Positions 28,050 to 36,982 of a stretch of DNA of 64,000 bases are shown here, in pieces (the first letter of the stretch is position 1; every line of letters begins with the position of its first letter). Below the pieces are notes generated by a model. That model worked only from the letters and a program-made list of their open reading frames with translations. It had not been told where the DNA came from and did not search any database. The DNA comes from JABCPE02 sp963518955. GTDB lineage: Bacteria > Bacteroidota > Bacteroidia > Flavobacteriales > Weeksellaceae. The position numbers and the translations under genes were made by a program. Location of the stretch: positions 1 to 64,000 of the forward strand of contig CAUQKI010000005.1 in NCBI GenBank assembly GCA_963518955.1. Reading direction: 5' to 3'.

Positions 28050-30617
28050 TTGATAAATAAAAAGTTCAAATTTACCTTACAAATCTTAATTATCCTAATT
28101 TTTAACAATTTTTTAGCACAAACAACCCCTAAAAACATTGAAGAAAATAAAGGAAAAAAAGATACTGTCGTTGTAGTAAACGAACAATTAGAGGACATAT
28201 TGCTCAGCAAAGCAGAAAACAGCCGTTTTGATGTTGAGAAAAAAATGACTTTCCTTAACAAAAATGCCCAGATAAACTATCAGGATATGCAGATAGAGGC
28301 CGACTATATCAGCATAGACTGGGAAGGAGGAACTATTTTTGCAAGGGGAATGGTAGATTCTTCGGGAAAAATCACAAAACCTGCTGTGGCCACACAGGGC
28401 GGCAAAAAATATGAATACAACGAGGTAAGCTACAACTATAAAACCAAACAAGCCATAGCCTACAACGCTAGAACAGAGGAAAACGAAGGGGCTATCGTAG
28501 CCGAAAAAACCAAGAAAGTAAACGACTCTGTATTCTACATGAGGAGAGGTTTCTTTACAACTGATGAACTATTCAGAGCTAAAAAAGATACTCTTCCTGA
28601 CTACCATCTCTCTGCTCCCATCCTAAAACTTGTCAAAGGGAAAAATTCAGGGAAAGTGGTTACAGGTCCTATTCAGCTTTATATAGAGCAGGTTCCTACG
28701 CCTTTGGCTCTTCCATTCGCTATTCTTCCTTTCACCGAGAAAAGAAGTGCGGGGCTCATCATTCCTAGTTTTGGGGAAAGAGCTGATGTAGGATTTTATC
28801 TTAATGGTTTAGGATATTACCAGCCTTTGGGGAAACATTTTGACCTAAAAATACTCACTGACTACTACACCAAAGGAAGCTGGAATATCCGCCCAGAGGT
28901 CAATTACAAGAAAAACTACAAATACAATGGTACTTTCCGTGGTGATATAGGAACCACCATAAGAGGAATAAAAGGTCTTGATTCTTATTCAAAATCAAGC
29001 ACTTACAGGATATATTGGTCTCATCAGCAGGATGCAAAAGCCAATCCTTTCCTGCAACTATCTGCTTCTGTGGATATTGTGAGTAACCGATTTTATAATA
29101 ATAACATTAACAACTCTTATATATTCAATCAAGATGTGCTAAATGCCCAGCAGAACTCGTCCATTACCCTTACCAAAAGATTTCTAAATCTACCTGTAAC
29201 ACTTACTGGAAACCTTACCTATTCGCAGAATTTTTCTACTGGACTTACTAACCTAAGGCTTCCATCCCTCACTGCAAGTGTGAACCAGTTTTATCTATTC
29301 AAAGCTAAAGATGGCGTAAGAAAAGGGCTAATAGAGAACATCACGGTAAATACTAAATTTGATTTCAGAAATGAAGTTAATGCCCAGCAAAACGAAATGT
29401 TCACAAAAACAATGTGGGACAAAATGAAATATGGAGCTAGAAATGTATCTACATTCAGCACCACCACTACATTTTTGCGATATTTCAATCTGTCACTATC
29501 TGCATCCACAGATAATGTTTTGACAAATAAAACGATTAGAAAAAACTACAACTCTGCTACCAACACCGTAGAAACCACTGATGTAAAGGGCATCACTGGA
29601 TTTAGCACCTTTAATACAAGCGCATCCGTGCAGACCACGCTCTACGGAATGCTTAAATTTGGGAAAAACAGCAAAATCCAAGCGGTAAGACATGTCTTCA
29701 CGCCGAGCATTGGTTTTTCCTACAATCCTGATTTCAGCAGTGAAAGCTGGGGATATTACCAAAAATACATAGATGCTACGGGAAATCCTATTTCGTACTC
29801 TATTTTTGAAAACGGAGTCTACGGCTCACCTAGTGTAGGTCTTTCAAAATCAATAACTTTCAATTTTAATAATAATATTGAAATGAAAGTAAAATCAAAG
29901 AAAGACTCTACAGGAGTAACGAAAATAAAGCTTTTTGAAAACATTGGCGTGAATTTCAGCTACAATGCTGCTGCGCCTACCTTTAAGTGGTCGTATATCA
30001 ACATCAATGCTCAGAATTCTTTCTTTAATAATAAATTAAGTTTGAATTACAATGCATCATTTGACCCTTACAAAATAGCATTTACACCAGGTTCTGAAAT
30101 AGGAACAAGGCTTGACAAGCTGGGAAATTTCAGATTGCAGTACTTTAATTTAGGCGCGAATTTATCACTCCACGAAATTTTAAAACCAAAAAACAAAGAG
30201 AAAAAAACATATCATAAAAAAGGCTACGCCATGATGGAGGCCTATCATTTTGATGATGATAACTACGCTCGTTTTGACCAAGATTGGACGATGAGCATCA
30301 CCGCGAACTATTCCTACAACAACTCTGCAAGGAGATACGGAGACCGTACGGCATCCATCGGGCTGAATGGTTCTATAAAACTTACGCCTTATTGGAATAT
30401 CACAGGAAGCGCCCATTATGACTTGGTTAATAAAGCTTTCTCGTACTCCAGATTAGGCTTCGCAAGAGACCAAAGAAGTTTTACGATTACTTTCAACTGG
30501 GTGCCTATCGGACAGTACAAGGTGTATGATTTCTTCATCGGAATAAAAGCCAATATCCTAAGAGATGCTGTAAAATACAAAACTCAGAGCTTCCCACAAT
30601 CCACAAGTTCTTTCTAA
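28050..30617 (+). CDS. lptD: LPS-assembly outer-membrane protein LptD
   Basis: An 855-residue translocon that inserts lipopolysaccharide into the outer leaflet. Signal peptide (LQILIILIFNNFLAQ); periplasmic jellyroll with NAQINYQDMQIEADYISIDWE and GKITKPAVATQGGKKYEYNE; then the hallmark start of the barrel, PTPLALPFAILPFTEKRSAG and LIIPSFGE, followed by many strands ending near RSFTITFNWVPIGQYKVYDF. The only suitable start is the TTG at 28050: an in-frame stop lies 12 codons upstream and no ATG falls between it and the signal sequence. It probably works with other Lpt proteins encoded elsewhere. Confidence 0.9.
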   Translation: MINKKFKFTLQILIILIFNNFLAQTTPKNIEENKGKKDTVVVVNEQLEDILLSKAENSRFDVEKKMTFLNKNAQINYQDMQIEADYISIDWEGGTIFARGMVDSSGKITKPAVATQGGKKYEYNEVSYNYKTKQAIAYNARTEENEGAIVAEKTKKVNDSVFYMRRGFFTTDELFRAKKDTLPDYHLSAPILKLVKGKNSGKVVTGPIQLYIEQVPTPLALPFAILPFTEKRSAGLIIPSFGERADVGFYLNGLGYYQPLGKHFDLKILTDYYTKGSWNIRPEVNYKKNYKYNGTFRGDIGTTIRGIKGLDSYSKSSTYRIYWSHQQDAKANPFLQLSASVDIVSNRFYNNNINNSYIFNQDVLNAQQNSSITLTKRFLNLPVTLTGNLTYSQNFSTGLTNLRLPSLTASVNQFYLFKAKDGVRKGLIENITVNTKFDFRNEVNAQQNEMFTKTMWDKMKYGARNVSTFSTTTTFLRYFNLSLSASTDNVLTNKTIRKNYNSATNTVETTDVKGITGFSTFNTSASVQTTLYGMLKFGKNSKIQAVRHVFTPSIGFSYNPDFSSESWGYYQKYIDATGNPISYSIFENGVYGSPSVGLSKSITFNFNNNIEMKVKSKKDSTGVTKIKLFENIGVNFSYNAAAPTFKWSYININAQNSFFNNKLSLNYNASFDPYKIAFTPGSEIGTRLDKLGNFRLQYFNLGANLSLHEILKPKNKEKKTYHKKGYAMMEAYHFDDDNYARFDQDWTMSITANYSYNNSARRYGDRTASIGLNGSIKLTPYWNITGSAHYDLVNKAFSYSRLGFARDQRSFTITFNWVPIGQYKVYDFFIGIKANILRDAVKYKTQSFPQSTSSF

Positions 30618-30633
30618 AAAGAGAAGAATTTTG

Positions 30634-30641
30634 TATCTTTG
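30634..30641 (+). promoter_or_regulatory. -7 promoter element TATCTTTG for ridA
   Basis: Perfect TAnnTTTG box five bases before the ATG at 30647, giving a nearly leaderless transcript. Confidence 0.6.
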
Positions 30642-30646
30642 CAGGT

Positions 30647-31030
30647 ATGAAAAAGGTAATTTCTACTCAGGATGCTCCTCTTGCTATTGGAGCTTATTCA
30701 CAAGCTGTTTTAGTGGATGGCATACTTTATATTTCTGGACAGATTCCTATCAATCCAGAAAATGGTAATCTTGTAGAGGGAATAGAGGAAGAAACCCACC
30801 AAGTGATGAAAAACCTAAAAGCCATTCTCCACGGAGCTGGGCTGGATTTTGCTAATGTTGTAAAAACGAGTATTTTCCTTACAGATATGAAAAATTTTCC
30901 TTTGGTAAATGATATTTACTCTTCATATTTCAGTAATGATGATTACCCTGCTAGAGAAACCATACAGGTAGCAGCCCTACCAAAAGGAGTAAGTGTAGAA
31001 ATTTCCATGATAGCCCACACCAAAATTTAG
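30647..31030 (+). CDS. ridA: RidA-family reactive imine/enamine deaminase
   Basis: A 127-residue cytosolic enzyme that hydrolyses reactive enamine/imine intermediates such as 2-aminoacrylate. Typical sequence: APLAIGAYSQAVLVDGILYI, SGQIPINPENG, and near the C-terminus YPARETIQVAALPKGVSVEI with the conserved arginine and glutamate of the active site. Length is standard. It heads a three-gene unit: the next gene starts two bases after its stop. Confidence 0.95.
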   Translation: MKKVISTQDAPLAIGAYSQAVLVDGILYISGQIPINPENGNLVEGIEEETHQVMKNLKAILHGAGLDFANVVKTSIFLTDMKNFPLVNDIYSSYFSNDDYPARETIQVAALPKGVSVEISMIAHTKI

Positions 31031-31032
31031 TT

Positions 31033-31491
31033 ATGAGTTTTTTGAGAAATACTTTTGCTGTGCTGCTGGGACTTGGTGTCGCCATGCTTATCATCACTAT
31101 CGGTCTGAAAATCAACTCCGAATGGATAACTTATTCTGGCTTCACACCCTTTGAAAAATGGAGCAGACTATTAGAGGACATGCGTGGAAACAGCTCTTTT
31201 TTCGTAGCATTACTGATTTCTACGGGAGTTGCATCCACTATCGGCGGTATTACAACAGCCTTCATCGTAAAAAAAGCCAAAGTAGCCTATGCCATCTTGA
31301 TTGGTTTTATTCTGCTTTTTTTAGCCGTTTTAGATATTGTCTTTTTCGGATACCACCCTACTTTTTATCAGATAGGAATATTTCTTACAATATTTCCTTT
31401 TTCTTGGGTTGGAGGGAAAATTATAGAAGTTATCTTTAACCAAAGAGAAGAAAAAAACAGGAAAATCCAGTCAAACAAACATCAGGAATAA
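31033..31491 (+). CDS. Hypothetical four-helix membrane protein
   Basis: A 152-residue protein with four hydrophobic segments: TFAVLLGLGVAMLIITIGL, FFVALLISTGVASTIGGIT, VAYAILIGFILLFLAVLDIV and IGIFLTIFPFSWVGGKII. It ends in a basic hydrophilic tail. No family recognised and no charged catalytic cluster. It is two bases from ridA and four from the next gene, so all three are co-transcribed. Confidence 0.65.
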   Translation: MSFLRNTFAVLLGLGVAMLIITIGLKINSEWITYSGFTPFEKWSRLLEDMRGNSSFFVALLISTGVASTIGGITTAFIVKKAKVAYAILIGFILLFLAVLDIVFFGYHPTFYQIGIFLTIFPFSWVGGKIIEVIFNQREEKNRKIQSNKHQE

Positions 31492-31495
31492 CCCT

Positions 31496-31816
31496 ATGAG
31501 CTGGGAATATTCCTTAAATTTAGATTCGGAAGAATCTGCGAGTTTAGTTGTGATGGATTTAAAATTTTGCAAATTATTCTCCTCTTCTACAACGGATTAC
31601 ATCGATTGGAAAAATCCAAAATCAATAGATGCCATCCCATATGATGCCAGATTTTATACAGACAAGAAAAAAACTATTTACATTACTATAAATAGTTTTT
31701 CTAAAAATATTTTTTCAGCTTTAAAATTAATTTTAGCGAAATACGATTATCATCTAACTGATTGTGACACAGATGAAGAAGTCACTTTGGAGCATATCTT
31801 CCGTTCTGTTATTTAG
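31496..31816 (+). CDS. Hypothetical small cytoplasmic protein
   Basis: A 106-residue protein with no signal peptide or membrane segment. Notable features are LDSEESASLVVMDLKFCKLF at the N-terminus and an acidic C-terminus (TDCDTDEEVTLEHIF). No family recognised. Last gene of the ridA unit; its end overlaps the convergent mazG stop by eight bases, and no terminator separates them. Confidence 0.5.
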   Translation: MSWEYSLNLDSEESASLVVMDLKFCKLFSSSTTDYIDWKNPKSIDAIPYDARFYTDKKKTIYITINSFSKNIFSALKLILAKYDYHLTDCDTDEEVTLEHIFRSVI

Positions 31817-32579
31817 TGTTTTTCTTCGCCTCATCCCAGAGTTCATCCATCTGTTCTAGACTCATTTCAGACAAAATCAAATTCCTCTCTTGAGCTAATT
31901 TTTCCATCTCCTGAAAACGAGAAATAAATTTCAAATTAGTCTTTTCCAAAGCGCTATCAGGATTTAGACCTATAATTCTGGAATAATTTATCAATGAAAA
32001 GAAAACATCGCCCAGCTCCATTTCTTTTTTCTCCTTATCGGTCTCTGCATGAAATTCTGACAACTCCTCCTCCACTTTTTTCCATGCCTCTGCTTCGTTA
32101 GGAAAATCAAATCCCACGCCTCTCACTTTGTCTTGTATTCTATACGCCTTTATCATAGACGGAAGCCCCTTCGGAACGCCCGAAAGCACAGATTTGTTCC
32201 CTTCTTTTAGTTTTAATTTTTCCCAATTTTGTTTCACCGTTTCTGCATCATCTGCTTTGGCATCTCCATAAATATGCGGATGGCGGTAAATCAGCTTTTC
32301 GCAAAGAGAATTGATAACATCCACGATATCAAATTTTCCCTTCTCCGAGCCTATTTTCGCATAAAAAACCAAATGCATCAGGACATCTCCCAGCTCTTTT
32401 TTGATTTCATCCATATCCTCTTCCAGCAGGGCATCAGACAGCTCATAGCTTTCTTCCAGAGTAAAATGTCGCAGGCTCTGCATGGTCTGCTTTCTGTCCC
32501 ATGGGCATTTTTCCCTCAGTTCATCCATGATATCTAGCAATCTCCCAAAAGCTTCCTGTTTTTCTGTTTTTGTATGCAT
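31809..32579 (-). CDS. mazG: Nucleoside triphosphate pyrophosphohydrolase MazG
   Basis: A 256-residue all-alpha NTP pyrophosphatase that hydrolyses NTPs, including damaged ones, to NMPs and pyrophosphate. Two tandem MazG domains are present: the first with EESYELSDALLEEDMDEI and ELGDVLMHLVFYAKI (the ExxE...ExxD metal site), the second with KVEEELSEFHAE and ELGDVFFSLINYSRI. The CPWDRKQTMQSL segment near residue 20 is typical. Own -7 box at 32597-32604. Confidence 0.95.
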   Translation of the reverse strand: MHTKTEKQEAFGRLLDIMDELREKCPWDRKQTMQSLRHFTLEESYELSDALLEEDMDEIKKELGDVLMHLVFYAKIGSEKGKFDIVDVINSLCEKLIYRHPHIYGDAKADDAETVKQNWEKLKLKEGNKSVLSGVPKGLPSMIKAYRIQDKVRGVGFDFPNEAEAWKKVEEELSEFHAETDKEKKEMELGDVFFSLINYSRIIGLNPDSALEKTNLKFISRFQEMEKLAQERNLILSEMSLEQMDELWDEAKKNTK

Positions 32580-32596
32580 TTCTATGAATTTTTCCT

Positions 32597-32604
32597 CAAA
32601 TTTA
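32597..32604 (-). promoter_or_regulatory. -7 promoter element for mazG (TAAATTTG on the minus strand)
   Basis: TAnnTTTG box 18 bases upstream of mazG, just past the terminator of the preceding gene. Confidence 0.55.
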
Positions 32605-32620
32605 ACTTAAATTTATAGAC

Positions 32621-32657
32621 AAAAAAACCTTTATTCCGAAAAAATAGAATAAAGGCT
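32621..32657 (-). terminator. Terminator after the DUF5606 gene
   Basis: Stem cctttattc with gaataaagg and a ten-base loop. On the minus strand it is followed by a TTTTTTT run. Confidence 0.7.
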
Positions 32658-32687
32658 TATTTATACTCATCAAATATCTACTGATGA

Positions 32688-33104
32688 CTATTCTGCTGGT
32701 TGCTCTGCTTTTACAAAGCTGTTCGGAGTGATGTATCCTGCTTTTTGAAGGATGTTATACCACTGAGCCAGTTTTTTAATATCTGAATCATAAACTCTCT
32801 CAACATCATAGTTCGGAAGCACTTCTGCCATAAAACTTCTCAACTCCTCTGGAGAAGCTTTGTGAGAAATAGTAGCTTTGTAGTCTTCTTTTTTTGCTAT
32901 ATTTTCAAATACATCAAAAAGAGGAACCTCATTATCAAAGGTATACATAGATATGTTATCCAAAAGACTCACTTGGCTGGTGTTAGAAATACTTATTTTT
33001 TTCTGTGTAGTCACATCCTCTATAATAAACCCATTTCTCAGTTGAGAAATCAACTTAAACAACCCTGGTTTTCCAGAAATTGAAATAATTTTTTCTAATT
33101 GCAT
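32688..33104 (-). CDS. DUF5606-family protein
   Basis: A 138-residue cytoplasmic protein characteristic of Flavobacteriia and relatives. The N-terminus LEKIISISGKPGLFKLISQL and the later LLDNISMYTFDNEVPL and LPNYDVERVYDSDIKKLAQW blocks match the family as I know it. Function is not established; the N-terminal strands may bind nucleic acid, but that is speculative. It lies 34 bases downstream of def on the same strand and is closed by its own terminator. Confidence 0.85.
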   Translation of the reverse strand: MQLEKIISISGKPGLFKLISQLRNGFIIEDVTTQKKISISNTSQVSLLDNISMYTFDNEVPLFDVFENIAKKEDYKATISHKASPEELRSFMAEVLPNYDVERVYDSDIKKLAQWYNILQKAGYITPNSFVKAEQPAE

Positions 33105-33138
33105 ATTCTAAATTATTATTATATTTTCTATTCTTTAA

Positions 33139-33711
33139 TTACTTCGGAAATCGCATTTTATAGCCTACATTTACATTTCCTTCGCTGATTTTGTTAAGCT
33201 TTCCTTTGATTATTTTTTTCTTTAAAACGCTGAGTTTATCCGTAAACAAAATTCCCTCTATATGGTCGTATTCATGCTGGATAACTCTCGCTCTCATATC
33301 GGAAAAAGTTTCTGTATGTTTAACGAAATTTTCATCCAAATATTCTATCAAAATTGTTTCTTTTCGCGAAACATCCTCTCGGACATCAGGTATGCTGAGA
33401 CACCCTTCATTGAATTTCCATTCCTTTCCGCTTTCCTCTAATATTCTTGCATTGATAAAAACTTTCTTAAAATCCTTCAGCTTATCTGCAATATCCAAAT
33501 AATCTTCATCCTCTGCTAATGGGCGGATATCAATCACAAAAAGTCTGATATCCAAGCCTATCTGCGGCGCTGCAAGACCTATTCCATGAGCATCATACAT
33601 CGTCTCAAACATGTTGTCTATCAATGTTTTCAGCTCTGGATAGTCTGGCGTAATATCTTTACATTTCTTACGAAGAACAGGATCTCCATAAGCTCTAATA
33701 GGTAAAATCAT
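33139..33711 (-). CDS. def: Peptide deformylase
   Basis: A 190-residue metalloenzyme removing the N-formyl group from nascent proteins. All three motifs are intact: GIGLAAPQ at 43-50, EGCLSI at 102-107 with the metal-binding cysteine, and HEYDH at 146-150 with the catalytic glutamate. It is fused by a four-base overlap (ATGA) to the stop of ruvX upstream, implying translational coupling. Confidence 0.95.
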   Translation of the reverse strand: MILPIRAYGDPVLRKKCKDITPDYPELKTLIDNMFETMYDAHGIGLAAPQIGLDIRLFVIDIRPLAEDEDYLDIADKLKDFKKVFINARILEESGKEWKFNEGCLSIPDVREDVSRKETILIEYLDENFVKHTETFSDMRARVIQHEYDHIEGILFTDKLSVLKKKIIKGKLNKISEGNVNVGYKMRFPK

Positions 33712-34121
33712 AGTTTTTGTTCTAAATATTGTTGTAAAATAAGCGTAGCGCTTACCTTATCTATCAATCCTTTTTCTTGTCTCTGTTTCTTATTTTTGCC
33801 GCTTTGGCTGATGAAATACGAAGCTATTTTAGAGGTAAATCTCTCATCAAACCGCACCACCGACACCTCTGGAAATTCACTCTTAAATTCTTCTATAAAC
33901 TTCTGAATATCCTGCTCCACTTCAGACATATTTCCCTTCAAATCAGTAGGAAGCCCTATAACCACCTCATCTACAGTGTTTTTTTCAAAATATTTTTTCA
34001 GATACTCCATCAAAACAGAAGTCTCCACGGTATCCAAACCACTGGCTATTATGCGTAAATCATCTGTTGCAGCCAGACCACAACGCTTTTTACCAAAATC
34101 TACTGCTAGTATTTGTCCCAT
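33708..34121 (-). CDS. ruvX: Putative pre-16S rRNA nuclease / Holliday-junction resolvase-like YqgF
   Basis: A 137-residue RNase-H-fold nuclease of the YqgF/RuvX family, now linked to maturation of the 16S rRNA 5' end. Motifs: ILAVDFGKKRCGLAATD at the start with the first catalytic aspartate, VVIGLPTDLKGNMSE in the middle, VVRFDERFTSKIAS with the glutamate, and a final VSATLILQQYLE. Overlaps def by four bases; the pairing with def suits a translation-related role. Confidence 0.9.
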   Translation of the reverse strand: MGQILAVDFGKKRCGLAATDDLRIIASGLDTVETSVLMEYLKKYFEKNTVDEVVIGLPTDLKGNMSEVEQDIQKFIEEFKSEFPEVSVVRFDERFTSKIASYFISQSGKNKKQRQEKGLIDKVSATLILQQYLEQKL

Positions 34122-34199
34122 CGTGGCAAAAGTAATAAATATTTTTCAGATAATGGGAAACGAATGTAGGATTTAGGAAATCTTTGATGAAGATTTTTT

Positions 34200-34520
34200 C
34201 TAATTTTCCAAATCGAAATAAAGATGATAATGATTAGAACATCTGGGATTAAATTGTTTATTGCAGTTCGGGCAAGAATCTGTATTCAGATATTCTCTGA
34301 TACTCAGCACATTTCTACAACAGCCACACAAAATAGCCTTCTCATCCAACTCTTCAGAAGACCAGCGTTTTGGCTCATGATCTTCACAAACATTGTGACA
34401 CAGATAACATGGATAAAAAGTCTCACAACATTTGAATTTTATAGCAATTATGTCCAATTCGCTATGATAATGTTCACAGCGAGTTTCCTCATCTACAAGT
34501 AGTCCTTTTAGTTTTATCAT
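34200..34520 (-). CDS. CHY-type zinc-finger protein
   Basis: A 106-residue small zinc protein. The metal ligands are arrayed as in CHY zinc fingers: CEHYHSELDIIAIKFKCCET, then CYLCHNVCEDH and CGCCRNVLSI, followed by CPNCNKQFNPRCSNHYHLYF. Such a domain binds about three zinc ions. In bacteria it occurs as a stand-alone protein of unknown role. Monocistronic, followed by a terminator hairpin region shared with the lipoprotein upstream. Confidence 0.85.
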   Translation of the reverse strand: MIKLKGLLVDEETRCEHYHSELDIIAIKFKCCETFYPCYLCHNVCEDHEPKRWSSEELDEKAILCGCCRNVLSIREYLNTDSCPNCNKQFNPRCSNHYHLYFDLEN

Positions 34521-34537
34521 CTGATTTTACTTCAAAG

Positions 34538-34568
34538 AAAAAATCCAACTCTGAGAGTTGGATTTTTT
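34538..34568 (-). terminator. Terminator after the lipocalin-like lipoprotein gene
   Basis: Stem aaaaaatccaact with agttggatttttt and a five-base loop, just after the stop of the gene at 34571 (minus strand). Confidence 0.75.
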
Positions 34569-34570
34569 TA

Positions 34571-35047
34571 TTATATTCCTCTTTTATATACGATTACATA
34601 GAGTTCTGGCTTACCATCTCCATCATAATCAATATTTTGAGTAGACCTAACTCTAATTTCACCATAAGTCACACTGATAAGATTCAGTTCTGATTTAGCT
34701 CCATTATTACGAGTCATTGATATTTTTTTCGCAGCAGCATCATACTGATATGTTCCTAAAAACTCTCCTTTGTCAGAACAATTTCCATCTCTATCTGTTT
34801 CATATTGATGCTCATTATAAGTATCATCATTTGCAAAATGATACCCATTATTAGTCTGACAACCTAGTAATGGACCATATTTTAATATTGTATTTTTATC
34901 TCTTCCATCATAGATTACATACCCTGCTGGTTTCCATGTTCCTACAACTTCTGATTTAAAATACTCAGCATTATATTCTGGTCCTCCATCTCTATAACAT
35001 GCCGAAATAGTCAGCATACCAACAATAGATAATATTACTTTTTTCAT
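34571..35047 (-). CDS. Lipocalin-like lipoprotein
   Basis: A 158-residue lipoprotein: signal with lipobox ending at C17 (LTISAC), then a single small beta-barrel domain with VVGTWKPAGYVIYDG at the first strand and GTYQYDAAAKKISMTRNNG later. The GTW pattern at the first strand is the lipocalin-like (DUF4923/Lipocalin_4-type) opening common in Bacteroidota. A CQTNNGYHFANDDTYNEHQY stretch includes a second cysteine that could pair with the one in DGNCSDKG. Role unknown. The next 220 bases upstream hold no gene. Confidence 0.7.
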   Translation of the reverse strand: MKKVILSIVGMLTISACYRDGGPEYNAEYFKSEVVGTWKPAGYVIYDGRDKNTILKYGPLLGCQTNNGYHFANDDTYNEHQYETDRDGNCSDKGEFLGTYQYDAAAKKISMTRNNGAKSELNLISVTYGEIRVRSTQNIDYDGDGKPELYVIVYKRGI

Positions 35048-35268
35048 AAAAAATGTTTTTTATTCAAGGCAAATATAATCATTTTTTTTCATTATACAAA
35101 TCGTATTTGCCTTTTACATAATGATTTACATATTCCAAACATCATCAAACACCCTATAAACTTAGGTTTCGGAGCGATTTTATTATTTTATAATATTTTT
35201 CAATTATTTTTTAGCAGAAACAATTATTAACAAAAAAACATCACTTCCAAACTTAATAAAATCTACTC

Positions 35269-36789
35269 TTAAAATTTAAAAGAAGCATTCCTAAAAATCT
35301 TTTCCAAAAAATTTTCCTCGGTGTATTCTTTCGGATTGGCAACATTCAATTTTTTCAAACTTTCCTGCCCACTTTTGTATAGATAAAGAGCATTTTTATC
35401 CCTGAAATAATATACATAATTCACCTTTACGGAAGATTTTCCATTGCCATCACAAGGAGAAACCACCTCCACAGAAGAACCCACAAACTCCATCGTCGCA
35501 AAATCTCCAATGTTTTTTATTAACCTTTTCTCTATCAATATTTTATCATCAAAAGCAAAAGCCAGTTTCAAATCCTTAATCTTTGATTTATAAGAAGATA
35601 TATTTTTCTTCATTTTGCTATCGCGCTCCCAGTAAAACAGATTTTTGCCATCCGCCCAAAACGCTGGCTGTCCTTTATACGAATAAAGCCCTTGATTTTT
35701 GTAAAACACAAATTTCTCAAAATCAATATTTTGAAGGCTTGGATTTAATACTAATTTCGCATCACTATTCATTCCTAATCTAAGCTCATAGTTATTCTCT
35801 CCATCGTTATAAACATCCTCAAAAACCTGTTTTAGCTTGTCTTTATGTTTAACTTCCGAAATATCCAATTCATTTCGTAAGTTTAAATAAGCCCTGTCTT
35901 TATAAAAAAACAATTTACTTTCCGGCTTAAACTCTGCTTTACTAGCCACAAAATAAACATCACCTATACCCTTAAGCGAAGCCAAGGAGTAAAACCAAAT
36001 CCCTCCCTCGTTACCAAAATCAAGACAATGCCCTAGCCATATCTGTCTGACTTTCAAGTTATTAAAATTACCATCAAAATCCTGCTTTCTAAATTGTGCC
36101 GTAACATCCCTAAAAACTGGAAAATCCACCAAATAGAAAGTATCTTCATCGTAAAGAAAAAACTTAGTTTCATCCTCTTTAAAAATTTGGGTAGTTTTAG
36201 GGTTTAAATCTGGGTAATCCTGCATTTTTTTCTGATCTACACGATAAGAATACACCTTTTTATCATCTTTCATAATGTAGAAATACCCATCATTCGATCT
36301 GTATCCAGAAGCCAAAACAACAGGATTTACAGGAAATTCAGGAATGGGAACAAACTTAAACTCATTACTATAAATATTAAAATCTAAATAATGCCACACA
36401 CCACTGATTAAGAACAAATTACCATCCATCACTTTGGTAACTTTCTCACTTCCAATAATTTTCGTGCTTTTATACTTTTCAAAAATAACCTCACTATCAG
36501 GAAAAACATAGTAAAAATAAGCATCCGCAACTATCGTATAATCACCATTAATACTGACAAATCGTGCATCTTTCGGCGAAACTCCTTCCAATAGTTTTTT
36601 CCCATAAGAAACAACACTTATCCCATTAGGGTCTTTTATAATATTCACCAAAAACACCTTGCCATTTTCCACTTTTACACTAATTTCTCTCCTTGTATGG
36701 TAGCGGTAGCAGTCACTTGCTTTCACCTCATAAAATACTGAAAATAAAAACAATAGAACAAATCCTATTTTTAAAAATCTAGTTTTCAT
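35269..36789 (-). CDS. Exported DKNYY-repeat protein
   Basis: A 506-residue exported protein with a signal peptide at residues 1-24 (FLFSVFYEVKAS). The rest is built of recurring short strand pairs with D-x-x-x-x-Y/F patterns typical of DKNYY repeats: FYKDRAYLNLRNELD, FWADGKNLFYWERDS, YYFRDKNALYLYKSG, FYLVDFPVF. DKNYY-family proteins are of unknown function; the repeats suggest a propeller- or ladder-like fold in the periplasm. Monocistronic, with a 193-base gap shared with the divergent ABC-F gene. Confidence 0.7.
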   Translation of the reverse strand: MKTRFLKIGFVLLFLFSVFYEVKASDCYRYHTRREISVKVENGKVFLVNIIKDPNGISVVSYGKKLLEGVSPKDARFVSINGDYTIVADAYFYYVFPDSEVIFEKYKSTKIIGSEKVTKVMDGNLFLISGVWHYLDFNIYSNEFKFVPIPEFPVNPVVLASGYRSNDGYFYIMKDDKKVYSYRVDQKKMQDYPDLNPKTTQIFKEDETKFFLYDEDTFYLVDFPVFRDVTAQFRKQDFDGNFNNLKVRQIWLGHCLDFGNEGGIWFYSLASLKGIGDVYFVASKAEFKPESKLFFYKDRAYLNLRNELDISEVKHKDKLKQVFEDVYNDGENNYELRLGMNSDAKLVLNPSLQNIDFEKFVFYKNQGLYSYKGQPAFWADGKNLFYWERDSKMKKNISSYKSKIKDLKLAFAFDDKILIEKRLIKNIGDFATMEFVGSSVEVVSPCDGNGKSSVKVNYVYYFRDKNALYLYKSGQESLKKLNVANPKEYTEENFLEKIFRNASFKF

Positions 36790-36942
36790 ACTTTCATTTA
36801 TTTGAATTTTTCTTGGCTAATTTAGTGATTTTTAGGCTAAAAAACCGATTTTTTATCTGAATTTATTTCAAAGTTTAAAGCAAAAAACTCGCCTCAATAA
36901 CCGAAAACATAAACTCAAAAGAGATAAATAAGATAAATTCAC

Positions 36943-36950
36943 TATTTTTG
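36943..36950 (+). promoter_or_regulatory. -7 promoter element TATTTTTG for the ABC-F gene
   Basis: TAnnTTTG box 33 bases before the ATG at 36983. The rest of the 36790-36982 gap shows no other structure I recognise. Confidence 0.5.
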
Positions 36951-36982
36951 CCGATTATTTTTAAAAAATTTTTATATAAAAT

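Noticed and set aside
28022..28451. Minus-strand frames opposite the start of lptD
   Set aside because: No domain or promoter logic; lptD's signal peptide and jellyroll explain the coding potential on the plus strand.
35048..35268. 220-base gap upstream of the lipocalin-like gene searched for small RNA or riboswitch
   Set aside because: AT-rich sequence without convincing hairpins, promoter-terminator pair or known aptamer pattern.
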